The notes under the pieces: generated by a model
Database searches by the model: none
Seen by the model: the letters and a program-made list of their open reading frames with translations, nothing else
Told to the model about the DNA's origin: nothing
From: DATEJJ01 sp039649115
GTDB lineage: Bacteria > Actinomycetota > Actinomycetes > Mycobacteriales > Micromonosporaceae
Length of the DNA: 10,273 nucleotides
NCBI GenBank assembly: GCA_039649115.1
Contig: JBBWZQ010000005.1
Location: 1 to 10,273 of the forward strand
Direction: 5' to 3'
Position numbers and translations under genes: made by a program
In this document: positions 1-5,652 of the stretch, piece after piece
Layout: each line of letters begins with the position of its first letter
How positions within the stretch are numbered: the first letter of the stretch is position 1

Positions 1-11
1 CGACGGCCGGC

Positions 12-17
12 TAGCCT
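12..17 (+). promoter_or_regulatory. Possible leaderless -10 element for the Nudix gene
   Basis: TAGCCT lies at -12 to -7 from the GTG at 24 and matches TANNNT. No purine-rich ribosome binding site is present between it and the start. Any -35 would lie outside the window. The same hexamer occurs at the same distance from the ctaG start. Confidence 0.4.
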
Positions 18-23
18 TGCGCG

Positions 24-569
24 GTGACGAGTCGACCGCTCGCGTTCGCCCGGCGTACCTTCTACGGCGCCTTCTACCGCCTGCCCTCCCGCTGGCGGCG
101 GCGGTTGGTCCGGCTCGGCACCTCGAAATACATCGTGGGAGCGGTGGTGCTGGTGCGCGACGCCGACGCGCCGGAGCCCGGGCGGCTGCTGCTGTTGCGG
201 CAACCCCCCGACCGCGGCTGGTCCCTGCCGGCCGGCCTGCTCAAGCGCAAGGAGCACCCGGCCGCCGGCGCGGTACGGGAGCTGCGCGAGGAGACCGGCG
301 TGCGGGTGGCCGCGCAGGACGTGGTGGCGCTGGAGCCGTGTGCCGTGGTGCACCCCAGGGGCGGCTGGATCGACCTGGTGTTCGAGGCGCGGGTGCCGGC
401 CGACGTGCGGCTGCAGGTCGACGGCGGCGAGGTCTACGAGGCGGCGTGGCACCGGCTGGACGCGCTGCCCAGGCTGACCGGGGCGAGCGCGCGGTTGCTC
501 GGGTTCTACGGCATCGGCCCGCAGGCCGGCCAGGTGGCGGACCTGGCGGTCGAGGACGGGGATGACTGA
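24..569 (+). CDS. Nudix hydrolase
   Basis: A 181-residue Nudix-fold pyrophosphohydrolase; the family cleaves nucleoside diphosphates linked to another moiety (ADP-ribose, NDP-sugars, oxidised NTPs). The full Nudix box G-x5-E-x7-R-E-x-x-E-E-x-G is seen at residues 71-93, with R85, E86, E89 and E90 as the Mg-binding and catalytic set. It is preceded by W66-S-L-P69-A-G, where PAG replaces the commoner PGG. The basic N-terminus (residues 10-31, many Arg) is not part of the catalytic fold and has no clear signal peptide. The GTG start fits the frame and follows a TAGCCT hexamer at positions 12-17 with no ribosome binding site, so translation may be leaderless. Its last 8 nt overlap the nucleotidyltransferase gene, implying coupling. 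The substrate cannot be told from sequence; the neighbour makes a nucleotide-sugar or similar compound plausible, by inference only. Confidence 0.9.
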   Translation: MTSRPLAFARRTFYGAFYRLPSRWRRRLVRLGTSKYIVGAVVLVRDADAPEPGRLLLLRQPPDRGWSLPAGLLKRKEHPAAGAVRELREETGVRVAAQDVVALEPCAVVHPRGGWIDLVFEARVPADVRLQVDGGEVYEAAWHRLDALPRLTGASARLLGFYGIGPQAGQVADLAVEDGDD

Positions 570-1392
570 ACCGTCCGGCGTGGTGGCGGTGGTGCTCGCC
601 GCGGGTGAGGGTCGGCGGCTGCGCCCGCTGACCGCGTCGGTACCCAAGGCGCTGTGCCCGGTCGGCAACGTGCCCCTGCTCGACCTCGCCCTGGACCGGC
701 TGTGCCGGCTGGGCTTCGCCGGAGCCGACCGGGTCGCGGTCAACGCCTGGTACCTGGCGGAGCAGATCGTGGCCGCGGCCGGATCGCGGGCGTACGTGTC
801 GGTCGAGCCCGGCGCGCACCCGCTGGGTACCGCCGGGGGCCTGGGACACCTGCGCGACTGGATCGCCGGGCGGGGCGTGCTGGTCGCCAACGCGGACGCG
901 TACCTGGCCGGCGGCGACCTGGGTACCCTGCTGGACGGCTGGGACGGCGGGTCCACCCGCCTGCTGGGGGTACCGGGCCCGGCCGCCGAGTTCGGGACGT
1001 ACCGCTTCGCCGGCGCCTCGCTGCTGCCCTGGCACCGCGTCGCGCGGCTCGTTCCGGCCGGCGTACCCACCGACCTGGTCCGGGAGGTGTGGCGGCCGGC
1101 CGAGGCCGCCGGCGAGCTGGACGTGGTCGAGTACGCCGGCACCTACCTCGACACCGGCACCCCGCGCGGCTACCTGGCGGCGAACCTGGACGCGGCCGGC
1201 GGCGGCAGCCTGGTCGCCCCGGACGCGGTGGTGACCGGCGTGCTGACCCGCTCGGTGATCGGTGCCGGTGCCGTGGTCGCCGGCCACGTCACCCGGGCCG
1301 TCGTATGGCCGGGCGGCCACGTGGCGCCCGGAGAACACCTCGCCGACGCCATCCGCTTCGGCCGCTCGGGCACGGTTAGCATGAGCGGGTGA
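562..1392 (+). CDS. Nucleotidyltransferase (NDP-sugar pyrophosphorylase-like) with C-terminal beta-helix
   Basis: A 276-residue sugar-1-phosphate nucleotidyltransferase-type protein; the family joins an NTP and a sugar-1-phosphate to give NDP-sugar and pyrophosphate. The N-terminal signature A13-A-G-E-G-R-R-L-R-P-L-T24 followed by P28-K29 is the nucleotide-binding loop, with Arg18 where Thr is usual. L88-G-T-A-G-G93 is the conserved base/sugar loop. N110-A-D112 stands in the position of the usual GD metal site, and Y195-L-D197-T-G-T-P is the second metal motif. Residues about 215-262 (hydrophobic pattern with VAPDAVV, VIGAGAVV, VWPGGHV) look like left-handed beta-helix turns, as in mannose-1-phosphate guanylyltransferases and MurU/GlmU relatives. 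The specific sugar and base cannot be assigned. It starts inside the Nudix gene and its TGA overlaps the next GTG by 4 nt, so the three genes form one unit. Confidence 0.85.
   Translation: MTEPSGVVAVVLAAGEGRRLRPLTASVPKALCPVGNVPLLDLALDRLCRLGFAGADRVAVNAWYLAEQIVAAAGSRAYVSVEPGAHPLGTAGGLGHLRDWIAGRGVLVANADAYLAGGDLGTLLDGWDGGSTRLLGVPGPAAEFGTYRFAGASLLPWHRVARLVPAGVPTDLVREVWRPAEAAGELDVVEYAGTYLDTGTPRGYLAANLDAAGGGSLVAPDAVVTGVLTRSVIGAGAVVAGHVTRAVVWPGGHVAPGEHLADAIRFGRSGTVSMSG
1377..1382 (+). promoter_or_regulatory. Possible leaderless -10 element for the Lrp/AsnC-domain gene
   Basis: TAGCAT fits the actinobacterial -10 consensus TANNNT and lies exactly at -12 to -7 from the GTG start at 1389. It is inside the upstream coding sequence, so it would be an internal promoter. 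No convincing -35 is seen. Confidence 0.3.
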
Positions 1393-1676
1393 TAACCGCG
1401 ATCGTTCTCATCGACTGCGCCACCGACTCGATCCCCGAGGTCGCACAGGCCCTGGCCGACCTGCCGGGGGTCGCCGAGGTCTACTCCGTCGCCGGCGGCG
1501 TCGACCTGGTCGCGATCGTCCGGGTCCGGCGGTTCGAGGAGATCGCCGAGGTGATCGCGGGCGGCATCTCCAAGACGGCCGGCGTCATCAACACCGACAC
1601 CCACATCGCGTTCCGCGCGTACTCCCGGCACGATCTGGAAGAGGCGTTCGCGATCGGCTTCGCGGACGCCGACTGA
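1389..1676 (+). CDS. Stand-alone Lrp/AsnC ligand-binding (RAM) domain protein
   Basis: A 95-residue protein that is only the C-terminal effector-binding domain of Lrp/AsnC regulators; there is no helix-turn-helix. The pattern of the RAM domain is visible: strand 1 at 2-9, helix at 14-24, V28-A-E-V-Y-S-V-A-G-G-V-D-L40 (the G-x-D loop), a helix at 48-60, then G65-V-I-N-T-D-T-H-I-A-F-R-A-Y78. In known proteins this fold forms dimers and higher oligomers that bind amino acids at the interfaces. Without a DNA-binding domain it may be a small-molecule sensor or a partner for full-length Lrp proteins; this is inference. The GTG overlaps the preceding stop (GTGA), and the tail (81-95) is acidic. Such short RAM proteins are common in actinobacteria and their cellular roles are mostly unknown. 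Confidence 0.85.
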   Translation: MITAIVLIDCATDSIPEVAQALADLPGVAEVYSVAGGVDLVAIVRVRRFEEIAEVIAGGISKTAGVINTDTHIAFRAYSRHDLEEAFAIGFADAD

Positions 1677-1709
1677 GTAGGTCCAGCGACACGTGGAGCG
1701 CGGACGCGC

Positions 1710-1724
1710 GGGCCGGTGCGGCCC
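1710..1724 (+). terminator. Small hairpin after the Nudix operon, possible terminator
   Basis: GGGCCG-GTG-CGGCCC is a perfect 6-bp stem with a 3-nt loop, 34 nt after the stop of the RAM-domain gene. No T-run follows. In a GC-rich genome such a stem can arise by chance, so this is weak. Confidence 0.3.
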
Positions 1725-1756
1725 TCGACCATTTCCGATGGGTACGGACCGCGGCG

Positions 1757-1762
1757 CACACT
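1757..1762 (+). promoter_or_regulatory. Weak leaderless -10-like hexamer for the P450 gene
   Basis: CACACT sits at -12 to -7 from the GTG at 1769. It keeps only the A at position 2 and T at position 6, the two most constrained -10 bases. No good ribosome binding site is present; the GGAA at 1763-1766 is too close to the GTG. The rest of 1677-1768 shows only the small hairpin. Confidence 0.2.
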
Positions 1763-1768
1763 GGAACG

Positions 1769-3151
1769 GTGACCTCGCTCACCGAAACGGCGCCGTCCAG
1801 CGCTTCCGCTCCCGAGTCGGCCGGGCACGGCCTGCGGCTGGTGCGGGCCCTGCGCACCGCCCCGCTGCCGCTGCTGCGCCAGTTGCACCGCGACCACGGG
1901 CCGGTCGTCCGGCTGCGCGTGCCGCGGCTGCCCGTCTTCCTGGTCAGCGACCCGGACGCGATCCAGGAGGCGTTCATCCGCACCCACCACGAATACGACA
2001 AGGGGTGGGTCCGGCGGGCCGATCCGGACAGCCCGTCGGTGCTACCGCTCACCAAGGCGCTGGGGCAGGGCCTGCTGACCAGCGGCGCCCGGCTGCACCG
2101 CCGCCAGCGCCGGCTGATCCAGCCGATGTTCCATCGGGAGCGCATCGAGGCCTACGCGGCCAGCTTCGTGGCGCTGGCCAGGGTGGCATTCGGCGGGTGG
2201 CACGACGGTGACCTGCGCGACGTGCACCGCGAGATGTCCGAGCTGACGCTCGCCATCGTCGCGCGCACGGTCTTCGACGTGGAGCTGGACAGCGCCGTCG
2301 CGGCGACCATCGGCCGGTCCATCGCGGAGAACCAGGCCATCGTGCGGCGCAGCACCACGCTGTGGGGGCAGCTGCTGGACCGGCTGCCGGTGCCGTCGAC
2401 CCGCCGGTGGAACGCCTCGGCGCGCGAGGTGAACGCGATGATCTACGAGATGATCGGCGCGCGCCGGGCCGCCGGGATACCGGGCACGGACCTGCTCAGC
2501 CTGCTGCTGTCCGCGCGCGACGAGGACACCGGCGAGCCGATGCCGGACACGCAGGTCCGCGACGAGGCCCTCACGCTGCTCCTGGCCGGCCACGAGACCA
2601 CCGCCAACGCGCTGGCCTGGGCGCTGCACCTGCTCGCCAGCCATCCGGGGGAACAGGAGCGGGCGCGGGCGGAGCTGGCCGCGCTGGACGGTCCGGCGAC
2701 CGTCGCCGACCTGCCCCGGCTGCGGTACACCGGCGCGGTCCTGAACGAGACCCTGCGCCTGTACCCGCCGGCCTGGATCATCACGCGCCACCTGACCGAG
2801 GAGCGGACGATCGGCGGGTACCGGCTGCCCGCCGGCGCCAGCCTGCTGCTCTCGCCGTGGGTGGTGCACCGGGACGCGCACTGGTGGCCGGAGCCCCAGC
2901 GCTTCCGGCCGGACCGGTGGCTCGGGCCGGGCGTGCCGCCGCACCGGTACGCGTACTTCCCGTTCGGGGGCGGCCCGCGCCAGTGCATCGGCAACGACTT
3001 CGCGGTCACCGAGGCGACGCTGGTGCTCGCCACCCTGCTGCGGGACTGGCGCGTGGAGGCGGCGCCGGGCACCCCGCCGGTACGCCCGCTGCCCCTGGTG
3101 ACCCTGCGCCCCCGCGACGGCGTCTGGCTGAGGGTCCGCGCTACTGGCTGA
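1769..3151 (+). CDS. Cytochrome P450 monooxygenase
   Basis: A 460-residue haem-thiolate monooxygenase with no N-terminal membrane anchor, so probably cytosolic. Landmarks in order: C-helix region H110-R-R-Q-R-R115 with P119-M-F; I-helix oxygen-activation motif A273-G-H-E-T-T278; ExxR as E327-T-L-R330; PERF-like P376-Q-R-F379; haem loop F399-G-G-G-P-R-Q-C-I-G408 with Cys406 as the proximal ligand. All key residues are intact, so it should be active. The style (HRRQRR...PMF, AGHETT) resembles the E-class-like bacterial P450s related to CYP102/CYP4 haem domains more than the small class-I type; this is a judgement from motifs only. No ferredoxin, ferredoxin reductase or biosynthetic cluster is next to it, so its electron partner and substrate are unknown. 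Its 3' end overlaps convergent trpD by 11 bp. Confidence 0.93.
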   Translation: MTSLTETAPSSASAPESAGHGLRLVRALRTAPLPLLRQLHRDHGPVVRLRVPRLPVFLVSDPDAIQEAFIRTHHEYDKGWVRRADPDSPSVLPLTKALGQGLLTSGARLHRRQRRLIQPMFHRERIEAYAASFVALARVAFGGWHDGDLRDVHREMSELTLAIVARTVFDVELDSAVAATIGRSIAENQAIVRRSTTLWGQLLDRLPVPSTRRWNASAREVNAMIYEMIGARRAAGIPGTDLLSLLLSARDEDTGEPMPDTQVRDEALTLLLAGHETTANALAWALHLLASHPGEQERARAELAALDGPATVADLPRLRYTGAVLNETLRLYPPAWIITRHLTEERTIGGYRLPAGASLLLSPWVVHRDAHWWPEPQRFRPDRWLGPGVPPHRYAYFPFGGGPRQCIGNDFAVTEATLVLATLLRDWRVEAAPGTPPVRPLPLVTLRPRDGVWLRVRATG

Positions 3152-4199
3152 CCTTGAGGCTGGCGGCCAGGGCGAGCCACCGGTCCAGGACGCGCGCGGC
3201 CGCGCCGGAGTCCAGCGCGGCACCGGCCCGCTCGATGCCCTCGCGCAGCGCCGCGGCCAGGTCGCCGCCGAAGCCGGCGTGCGCGGCGAGCGCGGCACCG
3301 GCGTTGACCACGACCGCGTCGCGCACCGGGCCCTTCTCGCCCGCGAAGACCCGCCGCGCGACCGCCGCGTTGAACGCCGCGTCCGCGCCGCGCAGGTCGC
3401 CCGCTGCCGAGCGCGCCACCCCCAGATCGAGCGCGTCGATCACGGACTCGACCACCCGACCCCCGGACACCGCCCACACCCGGGTGGCCGCCGCGGTGGT
3501 GAACTCGTCCAGCCCGTCCTCGCCGCGTACCAGCAGGACCGAGTCGCCGCGCCCGGCGAACACGGCGGCCATCACCGGCGCCATCCGCGCGTCGGCGCAG
3601 CCGACCACCCCGGAGCTCGGCTGCGCCGGGTTGGTCAGCGGGCCGAGAAAGTTGAAGAAGGTCGGTACCCCCAGCTCGCGCCGGGGCACGCCGGCGTGGC
3701 GCATGCCGGGGTGGAAGGCCGCGGCGAAGCAGAAGCCGATGCCGGCCTCGGTGACGCAGCGGGCCACGGCGGCGGGCGGCAGGTCCAGCGGCAGCCCGAG
3801 GTACTCCAGCAGGTCCGCGGCGCCGCAGGCCGAGCTGGCGGCGCGGTTGCCGTGCTTGACCACCCGAGCCCCGGCGCCGGCCACCACGATGGCGGCCATG
3901 GTCGAGATGTTCACGGTGTGCGCCCGGTCGCCGCCGGTGCCCACCACGTCGACAGCGTCGGCGCGTACCTCCTCGGGCAGCTCCAGCCGGGTGGCGTTGC
4001 TGAGCATCGACTCGACCAGCCCGGCCAGTTCGGCCGGCGTCTCCCCCTTGGCCCGCAGCGCGACGGCGAACCCGGCGATCTGGGTGGGCGTGGCGGAGCC
4101 GGACATGATCTCGCCCATCGCCCAGGCGGTGTCCGGTGTGGCGAGCTCCTCGCCCCGCAGCAGCGCGCCGAGGAGCTGTGGCCAGGTCCGGTCCGCCAT
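3141..4199 (-). CDS. trpD: Anthranilate phosphoribosyltransferase
   Basis: A 352-residue cytosolic enzyme of tryptophan synthesis that transfers phosphoribose from PRPP to anthranilate, giving N-(5'-phosphoribosyl)anthranilate. The all-helical N-terminal domain covers about residues 1-75. PRPP-site motifs follow: G87-T-G-G-D91, N97-I-S-T100 and K115-H-G-N-R-A-A-S-S123. F182-N-F-L-G-P-L-T-N-P191 and the Mg pair D231-E232 in GLDEF complete the active site; length is normal. The ATG at 4199 lies 3 nt after the receiver gene's stop and has no evident Shine-Dalgarno sequence, so translation is probably coupled to it. No other trp gene is in the window; the setting is respiratory (ctaG upstream on the same strand). 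A second trpD elsewhere in the genome is possible. Confidence 0.95.
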   Translation of the reverse strand: MADRTWPQLLGALLRGEELATPDTAWAMGEIMSGSATPTQIAGFAVALRAKGETPAELAGLVESMLSNATRLELPEEVRADAVDVVGTGGDRAHTVNISTMAAIVVAGAGARVVKHGNRAASSACGAADLLEYLGLPLDLPPAAVARCVTEAGIGFCFAAAFHPGMRHAGVPRRELGVPTFFNFLGPLTNPAQPSSGVVGCADARMAPVMAAVFAGRGDSVLLVRGEDGLDEFTTAAATRVWAVSGGRVVESVIDALDLGVARSAAGDLRGADAAFNAAVARRVFAGEKGPVRDAVVVNAGAALAAHAGFGGDLAAALREGIERAGAALDSGAAARVLDRWLALAASLKVSQ

Positions 4200-4202
4200 G
4201 CG

Positions 4203-4589
4203 TCAGGCCACGCTGCGTTGCCGGAGGAGGCGCGCGACGGTCTGGCCGGTGGCGACCGGGTCCATCGGATGGACGAGGGTCGCGTCGACCTGCGCGTAGG
4301 CGGCGAGCCAGCGGTCCGCGGCGCGCGCGATGACGAGGATGACCGGCGGGCAGTCGGCGATCTCGTCGCGCAACTGCCGGGCGATGCCGATGCCGCCGGC
4401 CGGCGTCGCCTCACCGTCGAGGACCACCAGGTCGATGTCGTACGTGTCGATCAGCCGCAGGCACTCGTCGTAGCGGGACGCATCGACGAACTCCACGCTC
4501 AGGTCGGCGGCGGGGCGGGTCCCGATGGCGAGCCGCATCCGGTCGCGTACCTGCGGATCGTCGCTGTACAGAAGGACGGTGTGGGTCAT
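4203..4589 (-). CDS. Degenerate response-regulator receiver-domain protein, no output domain
   Basis: A 128-residue single-domain protein with a CheY-like pattern: strand V5-L-L-Y, acidic pair D10-D11, strand D53-L-V-V-L with D58 at the phospho-acceptor position, strand P82-V-I-L-V-I87, and L105-V-H-P108 at the last strand. The conserved Thr/Ser after strand 4 appears to be Ile87 and the invariant Lys is His107. Two of the five signalling residues are therefore changed while the Asp residues remain, so phospho-signalling may be weak or absent. There is no DNA-binding domain and no kinase gene nearby. The start was set at the ATG at 4589 because AAGGGAG lies 8 nt upstream; a longer frame upstream is Arg/Pro-rich and overlaps ctaG. 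It sits 40 bp after ctaG and 3 bp before trpD. From memory, similar proteins occur near ctaE/qcr genes in other actinobacteria; their role is unknown. Confidence 0.8.
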   Translation of the reverse strand: MTHTVLLYSDDPQVRDRMRLAIGTRPAADLSVEFVDASRYDECLRLIDTYDIDLVVLDGEATPAGGIGIARQLRDEIADCPPVILVIARAADRWLAAYAQVDATLVHPMDPVATGQTVARLLRQRSVA

Positions 4590-4597
4590 CGGTGCCG

Positions 4598-4604
4598 CTC
4601 CCTT
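4598..4604 (-). promoter_or_regulatory. Ribosome binding site of the receiver gene
   Basis: AAGGGAG on the minus strand, 8 nt before the ATG at 4589. It decides the short start against longer in-frame alternatives reaching into ctaG. Confidence 0.65.
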
Positions 4605-4629
4605 GGTTTCGTCGGCTCGATGATAACGG

Positions 4630-5568
4630 TCAGCGCTTGCCCGACTCCCACCACGGCACCTCCCACAGCCCGGCCTCCGCCGCCTGTCCCGCGGGCCCGG
4701 CGGCGGCCGCCTCCCGGTCCAGCGCACGGTCGACCCGCCGCGCCTCCCGGTCGGACTGGCGCATCCACTGCACCACCAGGACCGCCAGCATCGTCACGCT
4801 CACGATCTCGCCGCCGGCCCACAGGATGCCGCCGGCCAGCTGCTGGTCCGCGTACGGATCGGCCCAGGACAGGTGCAGCGCGGGGTACCAGTCGCCGCCG
4901 ATGAGGCTTGCGTCCTGCATGATCGTCAGCCCGAGTACCGCGTGGAACGGCGTGGACAGCACCATGATCAGCGCGCGGCCCGGGTACGGCCAGCGTCCGG
5001 GCAGCGGGTCCAGCCCCACCAGCGGCCAGAAGAACAGGCACCCGGTGACCAGGAAGTGCAGGTGCACCCACTGGTGCAGCAGGTCGTTCGCGAGCGTGGC
5101 CCGGTACAGGCCGGTGAAGTAGAGCACGAACGGGTTGGCCACGAACAGCGCGTAGGAGACCAGCGGGAAAGTCAGCACCCGTACCGCCCGGCTGTGCACC
5201 ACCGCGAGCAGCGAGCGCCGGTACCGGCCGGGCAGCGTGCGCAGGGCCAGCGTGACCGGCGCGCCCAGGGCGAGGAAGATCGGCGCGACCATGCTCAGCA
5301 CCATGTGCTGGACCATGTGGATGGACAGCAGGGTGGTGTCGTAGGCCTCGACGCCGGTGACCGTCACCAGCGCGATCGAGCCGAGCCCGGGCCCGAGGAA
5401 GAACACCGTCCGCACGGCCGGCCAGCGGTCCCCCCGTACCCGCAGCCGGTGCACGCCGTACAGGTACCCGCCGGCCGCGACCACGAGGAGCACGGCCATG
5501 ACCGAGTCCAGCCGCCCCTGGGTCAGCAGCTCGGTGCCGTGCAGCGGAGGCAGGGCGGCGGACGCCAT
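4630..5568 (-). CDS. ctaG: Cytochrome c oxidase assembly protein CtaG (caa3_CtaG family)
   Basis: A 312-residue integral membrane protein of the Gram-positive-type CtaG family, needed for assembly (probably copper delivery) of haem-copper oxidases. About seven membrane segments can be placed near residues 20-40, 52-72, 85-108, 130-150, 166-186, 200-218 and 247-268. Family features are seen: H84-M-V-Q-H-M-V-L-S-M-V-A-P, then A103-P-V-T-L, H165-x3-H169-x-H171 leading into F179-F-W-P, and a conserved D-Q-Q-L-A-G-G-I-L-W-A-G-G-E stretch near 241-254. The His and Met residues are candidate metal ligands (inference). The C-terminal 40 residues are cytoplasmic, charged and Ala-rich. The ATG at 5568 has no ribosome binding site but has TAGCCT at -12 to -7. 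It is divergent from ctaE and heads the ctaG-receiver-trpD run. Confidence 0.9.
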   Translation of the reverse strand: MASAALPPLHGTELLTQGRLDSVMAVLLVVAAGGYLYGVHRLRVRGDRWPAVRTVFFLGPGLGSIALVTVTGVEAYDTTLLSIHMVQHMVLSMVAPIFLALGAPVTLALRTLPGRYRRSLLAVVHSRAVRVLTFPLVSYALFVANPFVLYFTGLYRATLANDLLHQWVHLHFLVTGCLFFWPLVGLDPLPGRWPYPGRALIMVLSTPFHAVLGLTIMQDASLIGGDWYPALHLSWADPYADQQLAGGILWAGGEIVSVTMLAVLVVQWMRQSDREARRVDRALDREAAAAGPAGQAAEAGLWEVPWWESGKR

Positions 5569-5574
5569 GTGGCG

Positions 5575-5580
5575 AGGCTA
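5575..5580 (-). promoter_or_regulatory. Likely leaderless -10 element of ctaG
   Basis: Minus-strand TAGCCT at -12 to -7 from the ctaG ATG (5568), matching TANNNT. The expected -35 place (about 5598-5603) reads GTGTCG, a poor match. No Shine-Dalgarno sequence precedes the ATG. Confidence 0.4.
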
Positions 5581-5640
5581 GCCCGGGTGTCCAAGAACGA
5601 CACAGGCCACCCCTGACGATTGGCGCCGGGCCGCGGGGGC

Positions 5641-5646
5641 AATAAT
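5641..5646 (+). promoter_or_regulatory. Likely leaderless -10 element of ctaE
   Basis: AATAAT (5 of 6 to TATAAT) at -12 to -7 from the GTG at 5653. TTGGCG at 5620-5625 is a possible -35 with a rather short 15-bp spacer. The AT-rich island stands out in a GC-rich region. Confidence 0.45.
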
Positions 5647-5652
5647 GACCGC

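Larger units (their letters stand above)
5569..5652. promoter_or_regulatory. Divergent promoter region between ctaG and ctaE
   Basis: The 84-bp gap must hold promoters for both the ctaG-receiver-trpD and the ctaE-qcrCAB directions. It contains a -10-like hexamer for each gene at the leaderless position and a short inverted repeat GTGTC-N7-GACAC at 5587-5603, which overlaps where the ctaG -35 would be. One regulator bound here could control both sides. Confidence 0.6.

Noticed and set aside
2042..3298. A 418-codon minus-strand frame opposite the P450
   Set aside because: Antisense to a clear P450 with complete motifs; no domain in the translation.
2362..4299. A 645-codon plus-strand open frame across P450 and trpD
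   Set aside because: It is out of frame with P450 and antisense to trpD. Composition is Ala/Arg/Pro/Ser-rich without any domain; it is a GC-rich shadow frame.
4590..4727. Longer N-terminus for the receiver protein
   Set aside because: The extra 46 residues are Arg/Pro/Gly-rich and overlap ctaG, while AAGGGAG supports the ATG at 4589.
3279..4904. A 541-codon plus-strand frame opposite trpD, the receiver gene and ctaG
   Set aside because: Low-complexity Arg/Gly/His-rich translation antisense to three recognisable genes.
5620..5652. TTG start at 5620 for ctaE
   Set aside because: The added residues do not resemble subunit III, TTG is rare, and the stretch contains the AATAAT promoter-like hexamer.
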